56,035 nt of DNA from JAWXTK01 sp044433645 (GCA_044433645.1 JAWXTK010000014.1:1-56035); one strand, 5' to 3'. Shown: positions 1 to 9,869, numbered from the stretch's first letter. Made by a program: numbers and translations. The notes: generated from the sequence alone by a model not told the origin.

Positions 1-2
1 TT

Positions 3-830
3 GCTGATACAATTAACACAGTTTATATTCAAGATGCTAGCATTAAATACATGGACGGTACAGCTGAGTTTGATATTGCAGCTTCAATAGAAGAGAATCA
101 AGTTGATGAATTCTGGACTCTTGGTGGTAATTCAGGTGTAAACTACGGTTATATGCAACACTATAACTCTGCCATCACATCAATCACAAGCGCTAAAGCT
201 GTGCTTTTGGCTACTGAAGATGAGGATTATGGTTCTATGATGATTCTTCCTCAAACTACTGTGGGTTTTGATGTTTCTCAAACTAATACTAAAATTGCTG
301 CTGAAATTGCTGCTGGTGAATGCTCTTATGTAGAGGTTATCTATTACGGTACTAAAACAGATGCTAATAGCAACACAGTAACTTTTGCAGGTGCTTATGC
401 TGACGATGAGTCTTTAGTTATTGGTTTTGATGCAGTGGCTAGTGCTAATGAGAGATATTTTGTAAGTAGTGCTGACACAACTACAATTTCTAAAACAGCG
501 TATGACGCAGCACCAGGTTCTTACCCAAATGCTATCCCTTATCCAGCAGCAGGCGATCCTCTTTCTGTGAAAGTTGCTTTCCCACTTACAAACATATTTG
601 CTATGGGTAAATACTACCACATAACTCTTGGTTTTGGTGGTCTTGTAGGTTCTACTGGTGGTTACCTAGTTGAATCAAACTTCTATGACCAAAGTGGTAA
701 TAAACTTCCACTAACTCTTAACACACAATACTACTTACCAGGAGACCCTGTTTTGGCAGATGCTGACGGTCTTATTGGTATCGCAGTTACTTTGGCTGAT
801 TGGGAAACTAATATAATCGAACAAGAATAA
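3..830 (+). CDS. Fimbrillin-family protein, C-terminal part (5' end cut by window)
   Basis: The frame is open to the left edge, so this is the C-terminal ~275 residues of a larger protein. It is Ser/Thr/Gly/Ala rich with alternating beta-strand patterns, has fimbrillin-type phrases (SMMILPQTT, YYHITLGFG) and ends in VTLADWETN, the kind of terminal strand seen in Bacteroidia type V pilins, where the last strand takes part in donor-strand polymerisation (family knowledge). It heads a plus-strand run of surface lipoproteins. A structural pilin or minor subunit of the fimbria is the best reading. Which one cannot be told without the N-terminus and its lipobox. Confidence 0.7.
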   Translation, partial: ADTINTVYIQDASIKYMDGTAEFDIAASIEENQVDEFWTLGGNSGVNYGYMQHYNSAITSITSAKAVLLATEDEDYGSMMILPQTTVGFDVSQTNTKIAAEIAAGECSYVEVIYYGTKTDANSNTVTFAGAYADDESLVIGFDAVASANERYFVSSADTTTISKTAYDAAPGSYPNAIPYPAAGDPLSVKVAFPLTNIFAMGKYYHITLGFGGLVGSTGGYLVESNFYDQSGNKLPLTLNTQYYLPGDPVLADADGLIGIAVTLADWETNIIEQE

Positions 831-842
831 TAACTAACCATA

Positions 843-872
843 GATTTATGGGGTTTGATCGCCCCATAAATC
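843..872 (+). terminator. Intercistronic hairpin after first fimbrillin
   Basis: A perfect 11-bp stem (GATTTATGGGG / CCCCATAAATC) with an 8-nt loop sits 12 nt after the stop. No U-run follows, so it looks more like a 3'-stabilising or attenuating hairpin that gives the first pilin gene more mRNA than the downstream genes than a complete intrinsic terminator. That role is inferred. Confidence 0.5.
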
Positions 873-898
873 ACTAGAAAACAAACAAAGAAGTTATA

Positions 899-2785
899 AT
901 GAGACAATTCTCTAAAATATTAATTTTACTGGTGACTATGCTAGTTGCTTGTACTACTGATGTGATATATATCACAGACTCAAGTACAACCAAGCTAGGT
1001 AGCTCTGTGTATTATAATATTTCATCGGGAGATACCTATGCTTCTTTGGTTGATTTAAACTCATCTTCGCTTACCGAGGTGGGTGTGTTGGGTTCGGCTA
1101 CTGAGAGCCAAAACTGGGTTGAGGTGAACCCTCACAATTATGATTTAGTGCCTAACTACCAGATGTGTTACAATGGCACATCGTGGTATTATGCCTCGGA
1201 CTATGCTACTTGGGGCAATCCAGATGCTTCGGACAAATTCTCGTTCTTTAGTTATGCGCCTTATCAATATCGTGAGGATTATGATAATAGCCCATGGATT
1301 TTGGTGCCAGCCTACACTGATAATGCAGCAACTTCTGACATACCTTACGTGGTTTATGACTGCCCAACGGAGCTAACTCTTCAGAGCGATGTTATGTTGG
1401 CCGAGCCAGTATATAATATTTATCGTCCTTCACACAACCACGTGTCTTTCACCTTCCACCATGCCTTGACCTGTATAGGTTTCCAAGTGCGCGAGGTGGT
1501 TGAGCACTGGAGTAAAACCGAGCGTCGTATAGTGTCGCTGTCTATCTCGGGACTTCACTCTCAGGGTGTGGCTAAAATGGACGGTAGTAATATAGAGTGG
1601 ACTTTTAGCTCGGATGATAGCGACAGAAAAGAATACTTTGCGGGCATAGCTGTTGACCCAGCTACGGGTTACTATGAAATGGAGCTTGCGGGTATAACTT
1701 CAGATTTTTCGTCAGACTTTATGTTGGCGAGTGGTTATATGATGCTGTTACCTCAGTCGCTTTCGGGTGTGCAAATCAACCTTGGTTTTACTACCGAGGC
1801 TGAGCCTGATGTTGTTGAGTATTATCACTATGATTTGTCGGGCTCATGGTCGGCAAACCAACGTATAATATATAATCTTACAGTGGGTGCCGAGGATTTC
1901 GAGAGCGTAGGAGTTAGCTCTTATGATTGGGAGGCTACCTTGATAGTTCTTACCGAGGACCACTTCTTAATTGACGGTATTAGTGTTATTAACTGGCTTG
2001 GTGAAGTTGTTTCTACTGTGGACATTTCTTCTATGACTGAGGGCTCGTCTACCTCTGAGGGTGGTATGACACCTAGTGTTGATGATTGGAACATGATAAT
2101 CTCTCCGGGATATGATGTGAGCTTTGATAATGGTACTACTTCGGCCGAGAGTGGCACAAATGCTACTCCTGATATTTGGGATATGAGTCTTGTCCCAGGC
2201 TACGATATTGGTGGCACAGGTGAAAGCTCAACTAGTACGGGAGGAACTACTATCACGGGCACAGATTGGGATAGTGATATAGTGCTTACTACAACTGTTA
2301 GTGGTACAACGAGTGGTTCAAGCTCTGAGGGTGGCGCATCTGTCACCACAACGGATTGGGATAGTGATATAGTGCTTACTACAACTGTTGGTGGTACAAC
2401 GAGTGGTTCAACTAGTTCGGGTGGTGCATCTGTCACTACAACGGATTGGGATAGTGATATAGTAATTACAACAACAGTAGGTGGCACGGGCGATAGTTCA
2501 ACTAGTTCGGGTGGTGCATCTGTCACCACAACGGATTGGGATAGTGAAGTGGTTTTAACTACCACAGTTGGTGGCACGGGCGAAGGTACAACATCCGAAG
2601 GTGGCGCAACAGTCACTAACTCAACTTGGGATTCGCAAATAGTAACCGAAAGTATGCTAGAGGTGCAAAACCAAGACAATATAACCGTCGATGACAAGGT
2701 GGACGATAGTCAGTGGACTGGTGGTTCAACCATAGTCGGGGGCGATAACACAGAATCAGGATTAACAGATACGAACATAAATTAA
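899..2785 (+). CDS. Fimbrillin-family lipoprotein with C-terminal 30-residue tandem repeats
   Basis: A signal peptide ends in the lipobox LVAC (Cys about residue 18), so this is an exported lipoprotein. Residues ~20-345 look like a two-domain fimbrillin/FimB-Mfa2-like fold, with YMMLLPQSLSGVQINLGF and a YNLTVG strand. From residue ~375 the chain becomes low complexity, and residues 438-587 are five tandem 30-residue units built around TTDWDSDIVLTTTV, exactly 90 bp each. Two looser units with D-x-W precede them. The repeat core resembles the closing strand of fimbrillins, so the tail may offer several polymerisation-type strands or form a stalk. This is inference. The gene lies between two other fimbrillin-like genes on the same strand. 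Function as accessory or tip subunit is likely but unproven. Confidence 0.7.
   Translation: MRQFSKILILLVTMLVACTTDVIYITDSSTTKLGSSVYYNISSGDTYASLVDLNSSSLTEVGVLGSATESQNWVEVNPHNYDLVPNYQMCYNGTSWYYASDYATWGNPDASDKFSFFSYAPYQYREDYDNSPWILVPAYTDNAATSDIPYVVYDCPTELTLQSDVMLAEPVYNIYRPSHNHVSFTFHHALTCIGFQVREVVEHWSKTERRIVSLSISGLHSQGVAKMDGSNIEWTFSSDDSDRKEYFAGIAVDPATGYYEMELAGITSDFSSDFMLASGYMMLLPQSLSGVQINLGFTTEAEPDVVEYYHYDLSGSWSANQRIIYNLTVGAEDFESVGVSSYDWEATLIVLTEDHFLIDGISVINWLGEVVSTVDISSMTEGSSTSEGGMTPSVDDWNMIISPGYDVSFDNGTTSAESGTNATPDIWDMSLVPGYDIGGTGESSTSTGGTTITGTDWDSDIVLTTTVSGTTSGSSSEGGASVTTTDWDSDIVLTTTVGGTTSGSTSSGGASVTTTDWDSDIVITTTVGGTGDSSTSSGGASVTTTDWDSEVVLTTTVGGTGEGTTSEGGATVTNSTWDSQIVTESMLEVQNQDNITVDDKVDDSQWTGGSTIVGGDNTESGLTDTNIN
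2210..2659 (+). repeat. Five in-frame 90-bp tandem repeats
   Basis: Units start at 2210, 2300, 2390, 2480 and 2570, each 90 bp and in frame. Units 2-4 are nearly identical at DNA level (shared ACGGATTGGGATAGTGA); units 1 and 5 are more diverged. The pattern suggests copy-number change by slippage or recombination within the fimbrial lipoprotein gene. Confidence 0.9.
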
Positions 2786-2826
2786 AACAAATAAATTAAA
2801 ATACAAACTAATTAAATTAAAACAAG

Positions 2827-5259
2827 ATGAGATCAAATTTAAAATTAATGATGATTTTCATGCTTTTAGCAAGTCTGTTTACAGCTTGTGTGAAAGAAGA
2901 ATTCATCTACGAAAACCTTGGTGAAGCCAACCAGGGTTTCACAGTGACTGTAATGACGGCCAGTACGCGTACAGCAGAAGATTATGCCAGCACTACATTT
3001 ACGCCTGGCGACAAAATTGGACTTTTTGTAGTCATTGGTGGCTACATCAAGGAGTTTAACATATGCTACACCATGAATGCCTATGGCGACTGGAATGGTG
3101 ATGGTTCATATTGGGGTGATGAAAACTCTGATGTGTATTATTTTGCATACTACCCTTATCGTGAAGATTATTTCTTCTACGAAAACTACGCAGCAAAAAC
3201 TCTAGGACTTAATCCTTCAGATGAATTCCTTGAGTCTTTAGCATCTCAAATGGAGGCAGACACTGTAGATTGGCGTGATTATCAAGTATACCCTACTTAT
3301 AATGGAGATGCTTCAGACAAAGATCTGTTTTTCTTTGATAATTTGATAGATCAGTGGGATATCAAATACGATCAATCGGGCACAGGTTACACCAACTCAG
3401 ACCTTATGGTGTGTCAAGGATACTTTAATCAATCTACTGTTAACTCTTATCCTTTGGTACTTAAACTAGCTCACCAACACTCTATGATACACCTAGAGTT
3501 CCCAGACGAGCTTAATTTCCAAGATGCCTCGGGCAAAGTTCAAACTGAGTTTAGTGATAATCCTCAAGCCAACGATGCTGTTTTGAGCGTGTGGATAGAT
3601 GCTATTGAGGATGATGACCACACTGAGTTAATCGCGGGTGTGTATAATATTGAGGGTGGTCTTAAAGATTTGAGCGAAGACTCTCTATCTATTTACTATA
3701 ACACGCCTAATAACTTCCGTTATATCTTGCGTCCTCACACCTCGGTAGCTTATTTGCACATCAAATACTCTTATTATGATGACAGCAATGTACTTATTGA
3801 TAAAACATTTAACCAAAACCTTTATCCTGTCAAAAACTCTTATACTCACTACCTAATGGACGACGGTCAGATACCTACCGGTGACCCTCAGCCTATACGT
3901 ACAGCAGGCGATTTCCCAACTTGTGTGGGTGCGTTCTGGCGTTACAACGAGAGTGGTGAGCGTGTCGTGAAAATCCAACCTATCGAAGAGGATTATGGCG
4001 CATGGCGTGCTTTGGTTTACAAAATGGATGCTAACTGGGATAATACCAGCGATATTCGTTTGTCAACCGAGACTGCCAACATTAAATATTATAATACTAA
4101 TGCTGAGAATTATCAAATCACTACTTTGGCTCAAACTGTAAGTGGTATAGCTAGCGCGAATGAACCTATCGTATTCCGTATAGGTCTTACAGACGAAGAC
4201 TTTGATATGAAAGGTCTTACGGGAGCTTATGTGCCTGCGCGTTATGCTGTGATTATGCTTATGTATGCTGATAGCAAAAAATATCAACTTATTTACTTGC
4301 GCCAAGGTGAAGACCCTGACTACTTATTTGAGCAAGATAATGATGCTTATATAGGTGCTTCAAGTGCTTATACGGGACGTTTCCACGCATCTAAAATTTC
4401 ACCTTATAACCTTACTTCTTCTACTTGGGCGTCTACTTATGATACACAAGAAAAGGTGCCTTATGGTCAAGGTGTATTTGTAGATTACCCATCTAAATTA
4501 GGTGGTTATACGGCTTTTGCAAATACTGCAGATCCATGCTGGATGTATTCTGCATATAGTGCGGATAATAACTTTAATAATGGCTATCAAGGCCCTAAGG
4601 ATGTATGGAGTAATATTTATACAACCTATGAGCAGTGTCCTGCTAACTATCCTTCGGCTGATAGTACTTATTTTTTCAACTACGAAAGACCTCACTCAGG
4701 TTCTGAAAGTGCTTACATATCGTCTTATGTAGGTACAGCTTCGCAAGTAGGTCAGTCTTTGTTTGCTGCTCCTTTAGCTAACGACCCAACTAACGTTATT
4801 GCAGGTTATTATGCCGACGGATATTATGATAGATATGTGCTTGCAGGCACCTGGGACCCTAGTTATGATTATGGTTACACTAACTATGCTGCAACAGGTC
4901 TGTTGTTTTATAACTCGCGTGACTTTGCATCTGTGTTCTTCCCTACGGGAGGTGTGAAAAGTACAACAACACCAGCGTTTGCTGTGGAAGAACTAGCAAG
5001 TTCATCTAATCAGACTTTCCCTATAATACCAAAAAACGGATATTACTTAACTGCTACTCAGCAAAGTCAATACTTACATTATTACTTGCACCTGATGGCT
5101 GATTATAATACATCAGAAGTTAATGATGCTATTGTAGCTGGTAGTGCAGGTGGAGTAAGCTATGCAGAGGTAACACATTCAGGTTATTACGCAGCTTACG
5201 GTCAGATGTTACTTCGTCCTTTCGTAGAAACTGAGGCTGAGGCTGCTGCTGGTGAATAA
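2827..5259 (+). CDS. Large fimbrillin-family lipoprotein with GAFWR-type C-terminal domain
   Basis: Signal peptide with lipobox FTAC (Cys21). The N-terminal half (~30-350) is fimbrillin-like: TRTAEDYASTTFTPGDKIGLFV followed by repeated aromatic strands and DLMVCQGYF, typical of the Bacteroidales fimbrillin domain. Residues ~360-800 form a second module beginning GAFWRYNESGERVVKIQP and containing YLRQGEDPDYLF, SPYNL, FVDYPSKLG and ADGYYDRY, a C-terminal domain widespread in Bacteroides surface fimbrillin-family proteins. It is a close architectural paralogue of the next gene, 19 bp downstream. Probably a minor or tip component with a ligand-binding C-terminal domain; the ligand is unknown. Confidence 0.75.
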   Translation: MRSNLKLMMIFMLLASLFTACVKEEFIYENLGEANQGFTVTVMTASTRTAEDYASTTFTPGDKIGLFVVIGGYIKEFNICYTMNAYGDWNGDGSYWGDENSDVYYFAYYPYREDYFFYENYAAKTLGLNPSDEFLESLASQMEADTVDWRDYQVYPTYNGDASDKDLFFFDNLIDQWDIKYDQSGTGYTNSDLMVCQGYFNQSTVNSYPLVLKLAHQHSMIHLEFPDELNFQDASGKVQTEFSDNPQANDAVLSVWIDAIEDDDHTELIAGVYNIEGGLKDLSEDSLSIYYNTPNNFRYILRPHTSVAYLHIKYSYYDDSNVLIDKTFNQNLYPVKNSYTHYLMDDGQIPTGDPQPIRTAGDFPTCVGAFWRYNESGERVVKIQPIEEDYGAWRALVYKMDANWDNTSDIRLSTETANIKYYNTNAENYQITTLAQTVSGIASANEPIVFRIGLTDEDFDMKGLTGAYVPARYAVIMLMYADSKKYQLIYLRQGEDPDYLFEQDNDAYIGASSAYTGRFHASKISPYNLTSSTWASTYDTQEKVPYGQGVFVDYPSKLGGYTAFANTADPCWMYSAYSADNNFNNGYQGPKDVWSNIYTTYEQCPANYPSADSTYFFNYERPHSGSESAYISSYVGTASQVGQSLFAAPLANDPTNVIAGYYADGYYDRYVLAGTWDPSYDYGYTNYAATGLLFYNSRDFASVFFPTGGVKSTTTPAFAVEELASSSNQTFPIIPKNGYYLTATQQSQYLHYYLHLMADYNTSEVNDAIVAGSAGGVSYAEVTHSGYYAAYGQMLLRPFVETEAEAAAGE

Positions 5260-5278
5260 TTTGATTTAAAAAAAATAA

Positions 5279-7291
5279 ATGCAAGTGAAAAACACTATAT
5301 CTAAAATTTTGTTGACTATCTTCTCGCTGCTAATTTTGGCCTGCGAGAAGACGGAACAAAGTAATAATGTATATACTTCATCTGAGCTAACGGTCATGGT
5401 GAGCGATGCAGGCTATGCCCTTTCGCCAGTGTCTAAAGCCTATGAGCAATATTACTATACAGAATTTGAAACAGGTGATGCCATAGGAATTTATGTCGTG
5501 GAAAACGGCAGTGTGATATGCGAAAACCAAAAATTCTCACTCAACGCTCTAGACGAGTGGATAGGTGATATGTCGTATATGGGTGGCGCAGATTATCATA
5601 GCAATGGCGAGCTTAAAAGTGATGTGGTGTACTATGCTTACTTTCCCTATAATGAAACTATTAGCCTTGACAAAGTGGATGCCTCAGCGGCTACTGCGGC
5701 AGACTTCTTTGAGGAGGTGATAGAGAATTGGCAAGTGAGCGAAAATCAAAGTGATTATGGTTATTGTCTCTCAGATTTAATGATAGCAACAGGATATTTT
5801 GAAAATATATTCCTTGGATCTCATTCGCTATTCTTTAATTTTGAGCACCAAATGAGCATGATGCACTTTGAATTTCCCGATCAAGAAATCTCTCAGCAGA
5901 GAGTGGAAATTGACGGAGTAGATGTTTTCGGCTATTTACAACAATTAAATCAAGGAGCTTACTTAGGCTCTAGTAACCATTACCGTTATATAATAAACCC
6001 TTATCTGGGCGCAACGCACAGTGTAGATGTGTTTTATGTTGATGAGAGTGGTGATGCTAAGCAAAATTATAATACAGTAACTTTCTCGCCTAGTCAATAT
6101 ATTTACTACATTATCGACGTTAATAGCTTGCCCTCTGATGGGTTTCAAATCGCAGATAATAGTGGTACGATAGGTGCTTTTTGGCGCTCAGATGAGTCGG
6201 GCGAGCGTATAATTACTATTCAACCCACAGATGATGACTTAGGAATGTGGAGGGCGATAGTATATAAAATGGATGCTAACTGGGATAGTCGCGATAATAT
6301 CAGGCTATCAAACGATATGTCAAATGTGGATTTAAGCTCTACGGATGCTGAGCAGTTTCAAATAAGCGAGACCACTCAGATTCTTTATGGATTTGCTTAC
6401 GATAGTTCTGTGCCTATAATCTTTAGGGTGGGCTTAGACGAAAATGCTCCTTTTGACAAAGTTAATAATACAACGGGTGAGTATTGCGCTGCTCGTTATG
6501 CTACCATACTCCTAATATATGCTGACGGTAGTAAATATCAATTTATTTACTTGCGCCAGGGCGAAGATGCAGACTATTTGTTTCGCCAGGGCGATGAGTA
6601 TAATGGCACTGTGAGAGATTATGCTCGCGAGTTCTCGCCTTATAACCTATCGGTTAGCGAGTGGGGGACTGCCGATTGTGTGAGTTTGTCTGTGACGGAT
6701 AGAGCCACTTTTGTGGATTACCCTTCTAAAATGGGCGCAATGTTTCAGTGGTGGAGACCTTATGCGTGGTTGCCTTCGGGCAGAAGCACTACGGGGTGGA
6801 CTACTACGGCAAACACAGCCTGGTGGAGCACACTGAGCGAGAGCGTTGAGCTTGCTCCCGAAAACTTTAGAAGAGTGCAGGACGGGGCTACGGATGCTGC
6901 CGTGACTACTATGGACTACACTTGTAGTGAGTTTAAACAATCACTGTTTGTAGACCCTACTACTGATTATGCTAGTAATGTAATCGAGGGTACGTATGCC
7001 GACGGATTTTATGATAGGCAGGGGGTGAGCTCGCTTAAGGATAAGGCCTCTAGTGGGGTGTTGTTTTACAACGAAAATAACTTCTCGTCTTTGTTTTTCC
7101 CAGCAGGTGGTACACTTTTATACACAACCGGGGCACTTGTTGAGGGGATTACAAATTACCCTTCATCGACTGCTTATAATGTGACTTCGCCATGGTTCTT
7201 GGCCATAGATGGAGCTTCGGTTTATATGGGATATAGTGGTTATACGGCCAACACGGGTATGCCAGTGAGAGTGGTGGCAGAGACAGAATAA
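5279..7291 (+). CDS. Fimbrillin-family lipoprotein, paralogue of upstream gene
   Basis: Lipobox LILAC (Cys22). It has the same layout as the preceding gene but is shorter (670 versus 810 residues): a fimbrillin-like N-terminal half (FETGDAIGIYVVENG, LSDLMIATGYF) and a C-terminal module starting GAFWRSDESGERIITIQP, with WRAIVYKMDANWD, YLRQGEDADYLF, FVDYPSKMGAMFQWW and ADGFYDRQ. The strong match of the C-terminal modules suggests duplication and divergence within the operon. It is separated from the next gene by only 9 bp, so it is co-transcribed with the outer-membrane partners. Likely an exposed fimbrial subunit; specificity unknown. Confidence 0.75.
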   Translation: MQVKNTISKILLTIFSLLILACEKTEQSNNVYTSSELTVMVSDAGYALSPVSKAYEQYYYTEFETGDAIGIYVVENGSVICENQKFSLNALDEWIGDMSYMGGADYHSNGELKSDVVYYAYFPYNETISLDKVDASAATAADFFEEVIENWQVSENQSDYGYCLSDLMIATGYFENIFLGSHSLFFNFEHQMSMMHFEFPDQEISQQRVEIDGVDVFGYLQQLNQGAYLGSSNHYRYIINPYLGATHSVDVFYVDESGDAKQNYNTVTFSPSQYIYYIIDVNSLPSDGFQIADNSGTIGAFWRSDESGERIITIQPTDDDLGMWRAIVYKMDANWDSRDNIRLSNDMSNVDLSSTDAEQFQISETTQILYGFAYDSSVPIIFRVGLDENAPFDKVNNTTGEYCAARYATILLIYADGSKYQFIYLRQGEDADYLFRQGDEYNGTVRDYAREFSPYNLSVSEWGTADCVSLSVTDRATFVDYPSKMGAMFQWWRPYAWLPSGRSTTGWTTTANTAWWSTLSESVELAPENFRRVQDGATDAAVTTMDYTCSEFKQSLFVDPTTDYASNVIEGTYADGFYDRQGVSSLKDKASSGVLFYNENNFSSLFFPAGGTLLYTTGALVEGITNYPSSTAYNVTSPWFLAIDGASVYMGYSGYTANTGMPVRVVAETE

Positions 7292-7300
7292 AAAAGAATA

Positions 7301-7804
7301 ATGCGTAAACTATTAATAATATTTGCAGTGATGCTTTCGCTGCCAGCCCTGGCTCAGAGAGCAAGCGTTTCTACAGATGCGCTTGGCTTGTTAGGTGCTA
7401 CGCCTAATATAGAGCTTAGTGCAGCTGTGAGTGACAGGATTACTGTGCATGTGCAAACTGCTGTAAACCCTTTTGAGAGTGTGTATGCAGGTTTTAGTCT
7501 CACGCATCTAGCCGTTTCGGCTGAGTCTAATTATTGGTTGCAAAGACCTTATTATTCTCACGGATTTGGAGTCAATGCTTTGGCTAGTATTTATGAAATC
7601 AAAATGAATGATTTAGAGCGCAAAGGAATGGGTCTAGGTTTAGGACTTGTGTATTCTTATGGCGTGATTTTGTCTCGCAGGTGGGCCTTAGTGCCGTCGC
7701 TGGGTGTGGGTTGTGTGTTTTATGAGGATGCTTACTCGGGTGAGAGAGCACTGAAACCAGCCCTTACCAAACTTAAAGTAGGATTTTGCTATATTATAGA
7801 TTAA
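7301..7804 (+). CDS. DUF3575 outer-membrane protein of fimbrial locus
   Basis: A 167-residue protein with a Sec signal (cut after ALAQ) and a DUF3575-type beta-rich body: VSTDALGLLGATPNIELSAAVSDRITVH, SNYWLQRPYYSHGFGVNA and a closing VGFCYI strand, with strands ending in aromatic residues as in small outer-membrane barrels. DUF3575 proteins are regular neighbours of type V fimbrillin genes in Bacteroidia. A role in surface delivery or anchoring is inferred from context. Its stop overlaps the next start (TAATG), implying translational coupling. Confidence 0.75.
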   Translation: MRKLLIIFAVMLSLPALAQRASVSTDALGLLGATPNIELSAAVSDRITVHVQTAVNPFESVYAGFSLTHLAVSAESNYWLQRPYYSHGFGVNALASIYEIKMNDLERKGMGLGLGLVYSYGVILSRRWALVPSLGVGCVFYEDAYSGERALKPALTKLKVGFCYIID

Positions 7805-9861
7805 TGAAATTAGAAACTAAGATATTAAAGGTTTTAACCTTGATGTGTGTGGCTCTTGTGGCCTCTACTAATCTTTGTGCTCAGCTAAAAACTAGGGTGC
7901 AGGGGGTGGTCTACACGCTTGAGCATCATGTGGCTATGCCTAGGGTTTCTATCTCGGTCAATGATATGAGTATAGCCACGACAGATGAGGACGGTAAATT
8001 CTCTATCACTGTTGAACGCGATGCTGTGCTGTCTTTCTATAAAGAGGGCTATGATCTTGAAACATTTGCCTTGCGTGGCGAGCAAGAGATAGAGGTGAGG
8101 ATGAAAACCAAGGTCGTTGAAATCGAAAGCGTCGTGGTGACTGTAAAAGCACTTAACAATAAGGTTACGGCCGAGCCTACCGACATTGAAATCAAGGGTA
8201 ACTACTTCCACTTAAGAACCAAATTCTCTATACCTGCAAAAATGCTTAAGACAGATTGTAGGTTTGTGGTGCAGTCTAGCGTGTATGATGTTACGCAAGA
8301 TAAGGTGATGTATATGCGCCCTGTGGCTATCGACGGCCGTAATTATGATATCATAGAGCACCGTCACAAACACTTTGGCCAGACTGAAGATAAACTAGAG
8401 AGCTTTATAGTTGAAAACACTATCACTAAACAAGACCAAATATATCCTTATAAGGACTCAATTTATATAGAAAGCAATAACCTTGACAATGATTTTCAGG
8501 CCGATTGTTTCTTGGCGATAGTATCGTATCACGAGCCTGCGATATTCTCAGACACGGTTACCATAGCTAAGGGTACGGTAAATCCTCTGCGCTTTATGCA
8601 GATGCAGGATGTTAATGGGCTTGCAATAGATGAAAGTAAATTTGTGCCTGCGCCCGAAATGGAGCTTTGTAATACAAAAGGTAGTGCCGACATTGAATTT
8701 GAGGTGGGTAAGTCTACGATAAACTATAAAATCACCAAGAATAAAACCAATATAGACCTTATCCGTGAGGTGATACGCTCGGTGCAAATGGACGAAAACT
8801 CCACACTTAAAGCAGTGAGCATGGTGGGTTATGCCTCGCCCGATGGTAGTTATCAGGTTAATCAATCGCTATCCTCTAGACGTACCGAGGAGCTGCTGAA
8901 GATCGTGACTCAGGATATTGATGATGAATTAAAAAAATATATTACCATATCTAGCAGTGGTGTGGTTGAAAAATGGAGCAAGGTGGCCGATTTAGCGCGT
9001 GCAGATTCTTTGCCCGTGGCTGCTAAACTTGATGAAATAATTAAAAAAACAGGAGATGATTATGTGAATACTTCCTACCAATTTAGACGATTGGCCGAGT
9101 ATAGAAAAATCATTTCTCCAAAATATTTACCCATGCTTCGTCGCGTGGAATACATGGTTGATTATTCGGTATTTAGGCCTCTGACTATCGATGAGATTCG
9201 CGAGAAATACAAGGTTGATGGGGGTCACCTTTCTCGTTTCGAGTATTACAAGCTTATTACCGAATTAACCAACCAAAATGAAAGAGAGTTTTTTGAAGAA
9301 GCCTCAATTAAGGACTTCCCAAACTTTACCATTGCTGCTAACCGTTTAGCGCTACGTTTGATAGCCTCGGATAGCATAGATTTAGAGCTGTTGAAACCTT
9401 GTCTCGCTGGCATAGATGTGCCCGATGAGTTGCGCTATAATCAGGCTATTATGGCCACTAGAGCGCGTGAAATGGAGGTGGCAGATTCTCTCTTAAATTT
9501 GATTACTATTACTCCCGAAATGGAGTTTTTATATAGGGCCGTGGGTCTTATTCGTGGAAATTATAGTGAAAACTACGACTATTTCCAAGAAAGAGGTGGC
9601 CTTAATGAGGTGCTTGTTTTGTTGTGTATGAAACGCAACGATGAGGCCTATGATAAAATGAAGGAGATGATGCGTGATGCTACAAACGCCATGATTCCCG
9701 AGTATAATTATGTGTATGCAATATGTGCAAATAGAAAAGAGGACCTGAATACGGCCATGGTATATTTGCAACTTGCCATGGAATTGGACCCTACGCTAGA
9801 GCGAATAGCTAAGATAGACTCCGACATCCTTGATATATATGATTTGATAAAAATTGAATAA
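7804..9861 (+). CDS. Fimbrial-locus protein: CarboxypepD_reg-like N-terminus, OmpA-like domain, helical C-terminus
   Basis: The start is taken at the ATG that overlaps the upstream stop; it gives a clean signal peptide cut after NLCAQ. Residues ~30-110 resemble a CarboxypepD_reg-like Ig domain (ISVNDMSIATTDEDGKFSI). A DUF3868-like beta region follows, then an OmpA-like peptidoglycan-binding domain near residues 300-400 (VSMVGYASPDGSYQVN, LSSRRTEELL). The last ~250 residues are helical and TPR-like (AMVYLQLAMELDP). Genes of this type accompany DUF3575 and fimbrillin genes and probably hold the fimbrial apparatus to the envelope. The domain calls are by eye. Confidence 0.7.
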   Translation: MKLETKILKVLTLMCVALVASTNLCAQLKTRVQGVVYTLEHHVAMPRVSISVNDMSIATTDEDGKFSITVERDAVLSFYKEGYDLETFALRGEQEIEVRMKTKVVEIESVVVTVKALNNKVTAEPTDIEIKGNYFHLRTKFSIPAKMLKTDCRFVVQSSVYDVTQDKVMYMRPVAIDGRNYDIIEHRHKHFGQTEDKLESFIVENTITKQDQIYPYKDSIYIESNNLDNDFQADCFLAIVSYHEPAIFSDTVTIAKGTVNPLRFMQMQDVNGLAIDESKFVPAPEMELCNTKGSADIEFEVGKSTINYKITKNKTNIDLIREVIRSVQMDENSTLKAVSMVGYASPDGSYQVNQSLSSRRTEELLKIVTQDIDDELKKYITISSSGVVEKWSKVADLARADSLPVAAKLDEIIKKTGDDYVNTSYQFRRLAEYRKIISPKYLPMLRRVEYMVDYSVFRPLTIDEIREKYKVDGGHLSRFEYYKLITELTNQNEREFFEEASIKDFPNFTIAANRLALRLIASDSIDLELLKPCLAGIDVPDELRYNQAIMATRAREMEVADSLLNLITITPEMEFLYRAVGLIRGNYSENYDYFQERGGLNEVLVLLCMKRNDEAYDKMKEMMRDATNAMIPEYNYVYAICANRKEDLNTAMVYLQLAMELDPTLERIAKIDSDILDIYDLIKIE

Positions 9862-9869
9862 AACATTTA

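Noticed and set aside
2210..2659. Regular repeats as a CRISPR array
   Set aside because: Units are 90 bp, contiguous without unique spacers, and in frame within a lipoprotein gene.
2200..2697. Long minus-strand reading frame opposite the 90-bp repeats
   Set aside because: Its Val/Pro/Ser-rich repeats are the mirror of the plus-strand repeats; no start signal or family features.
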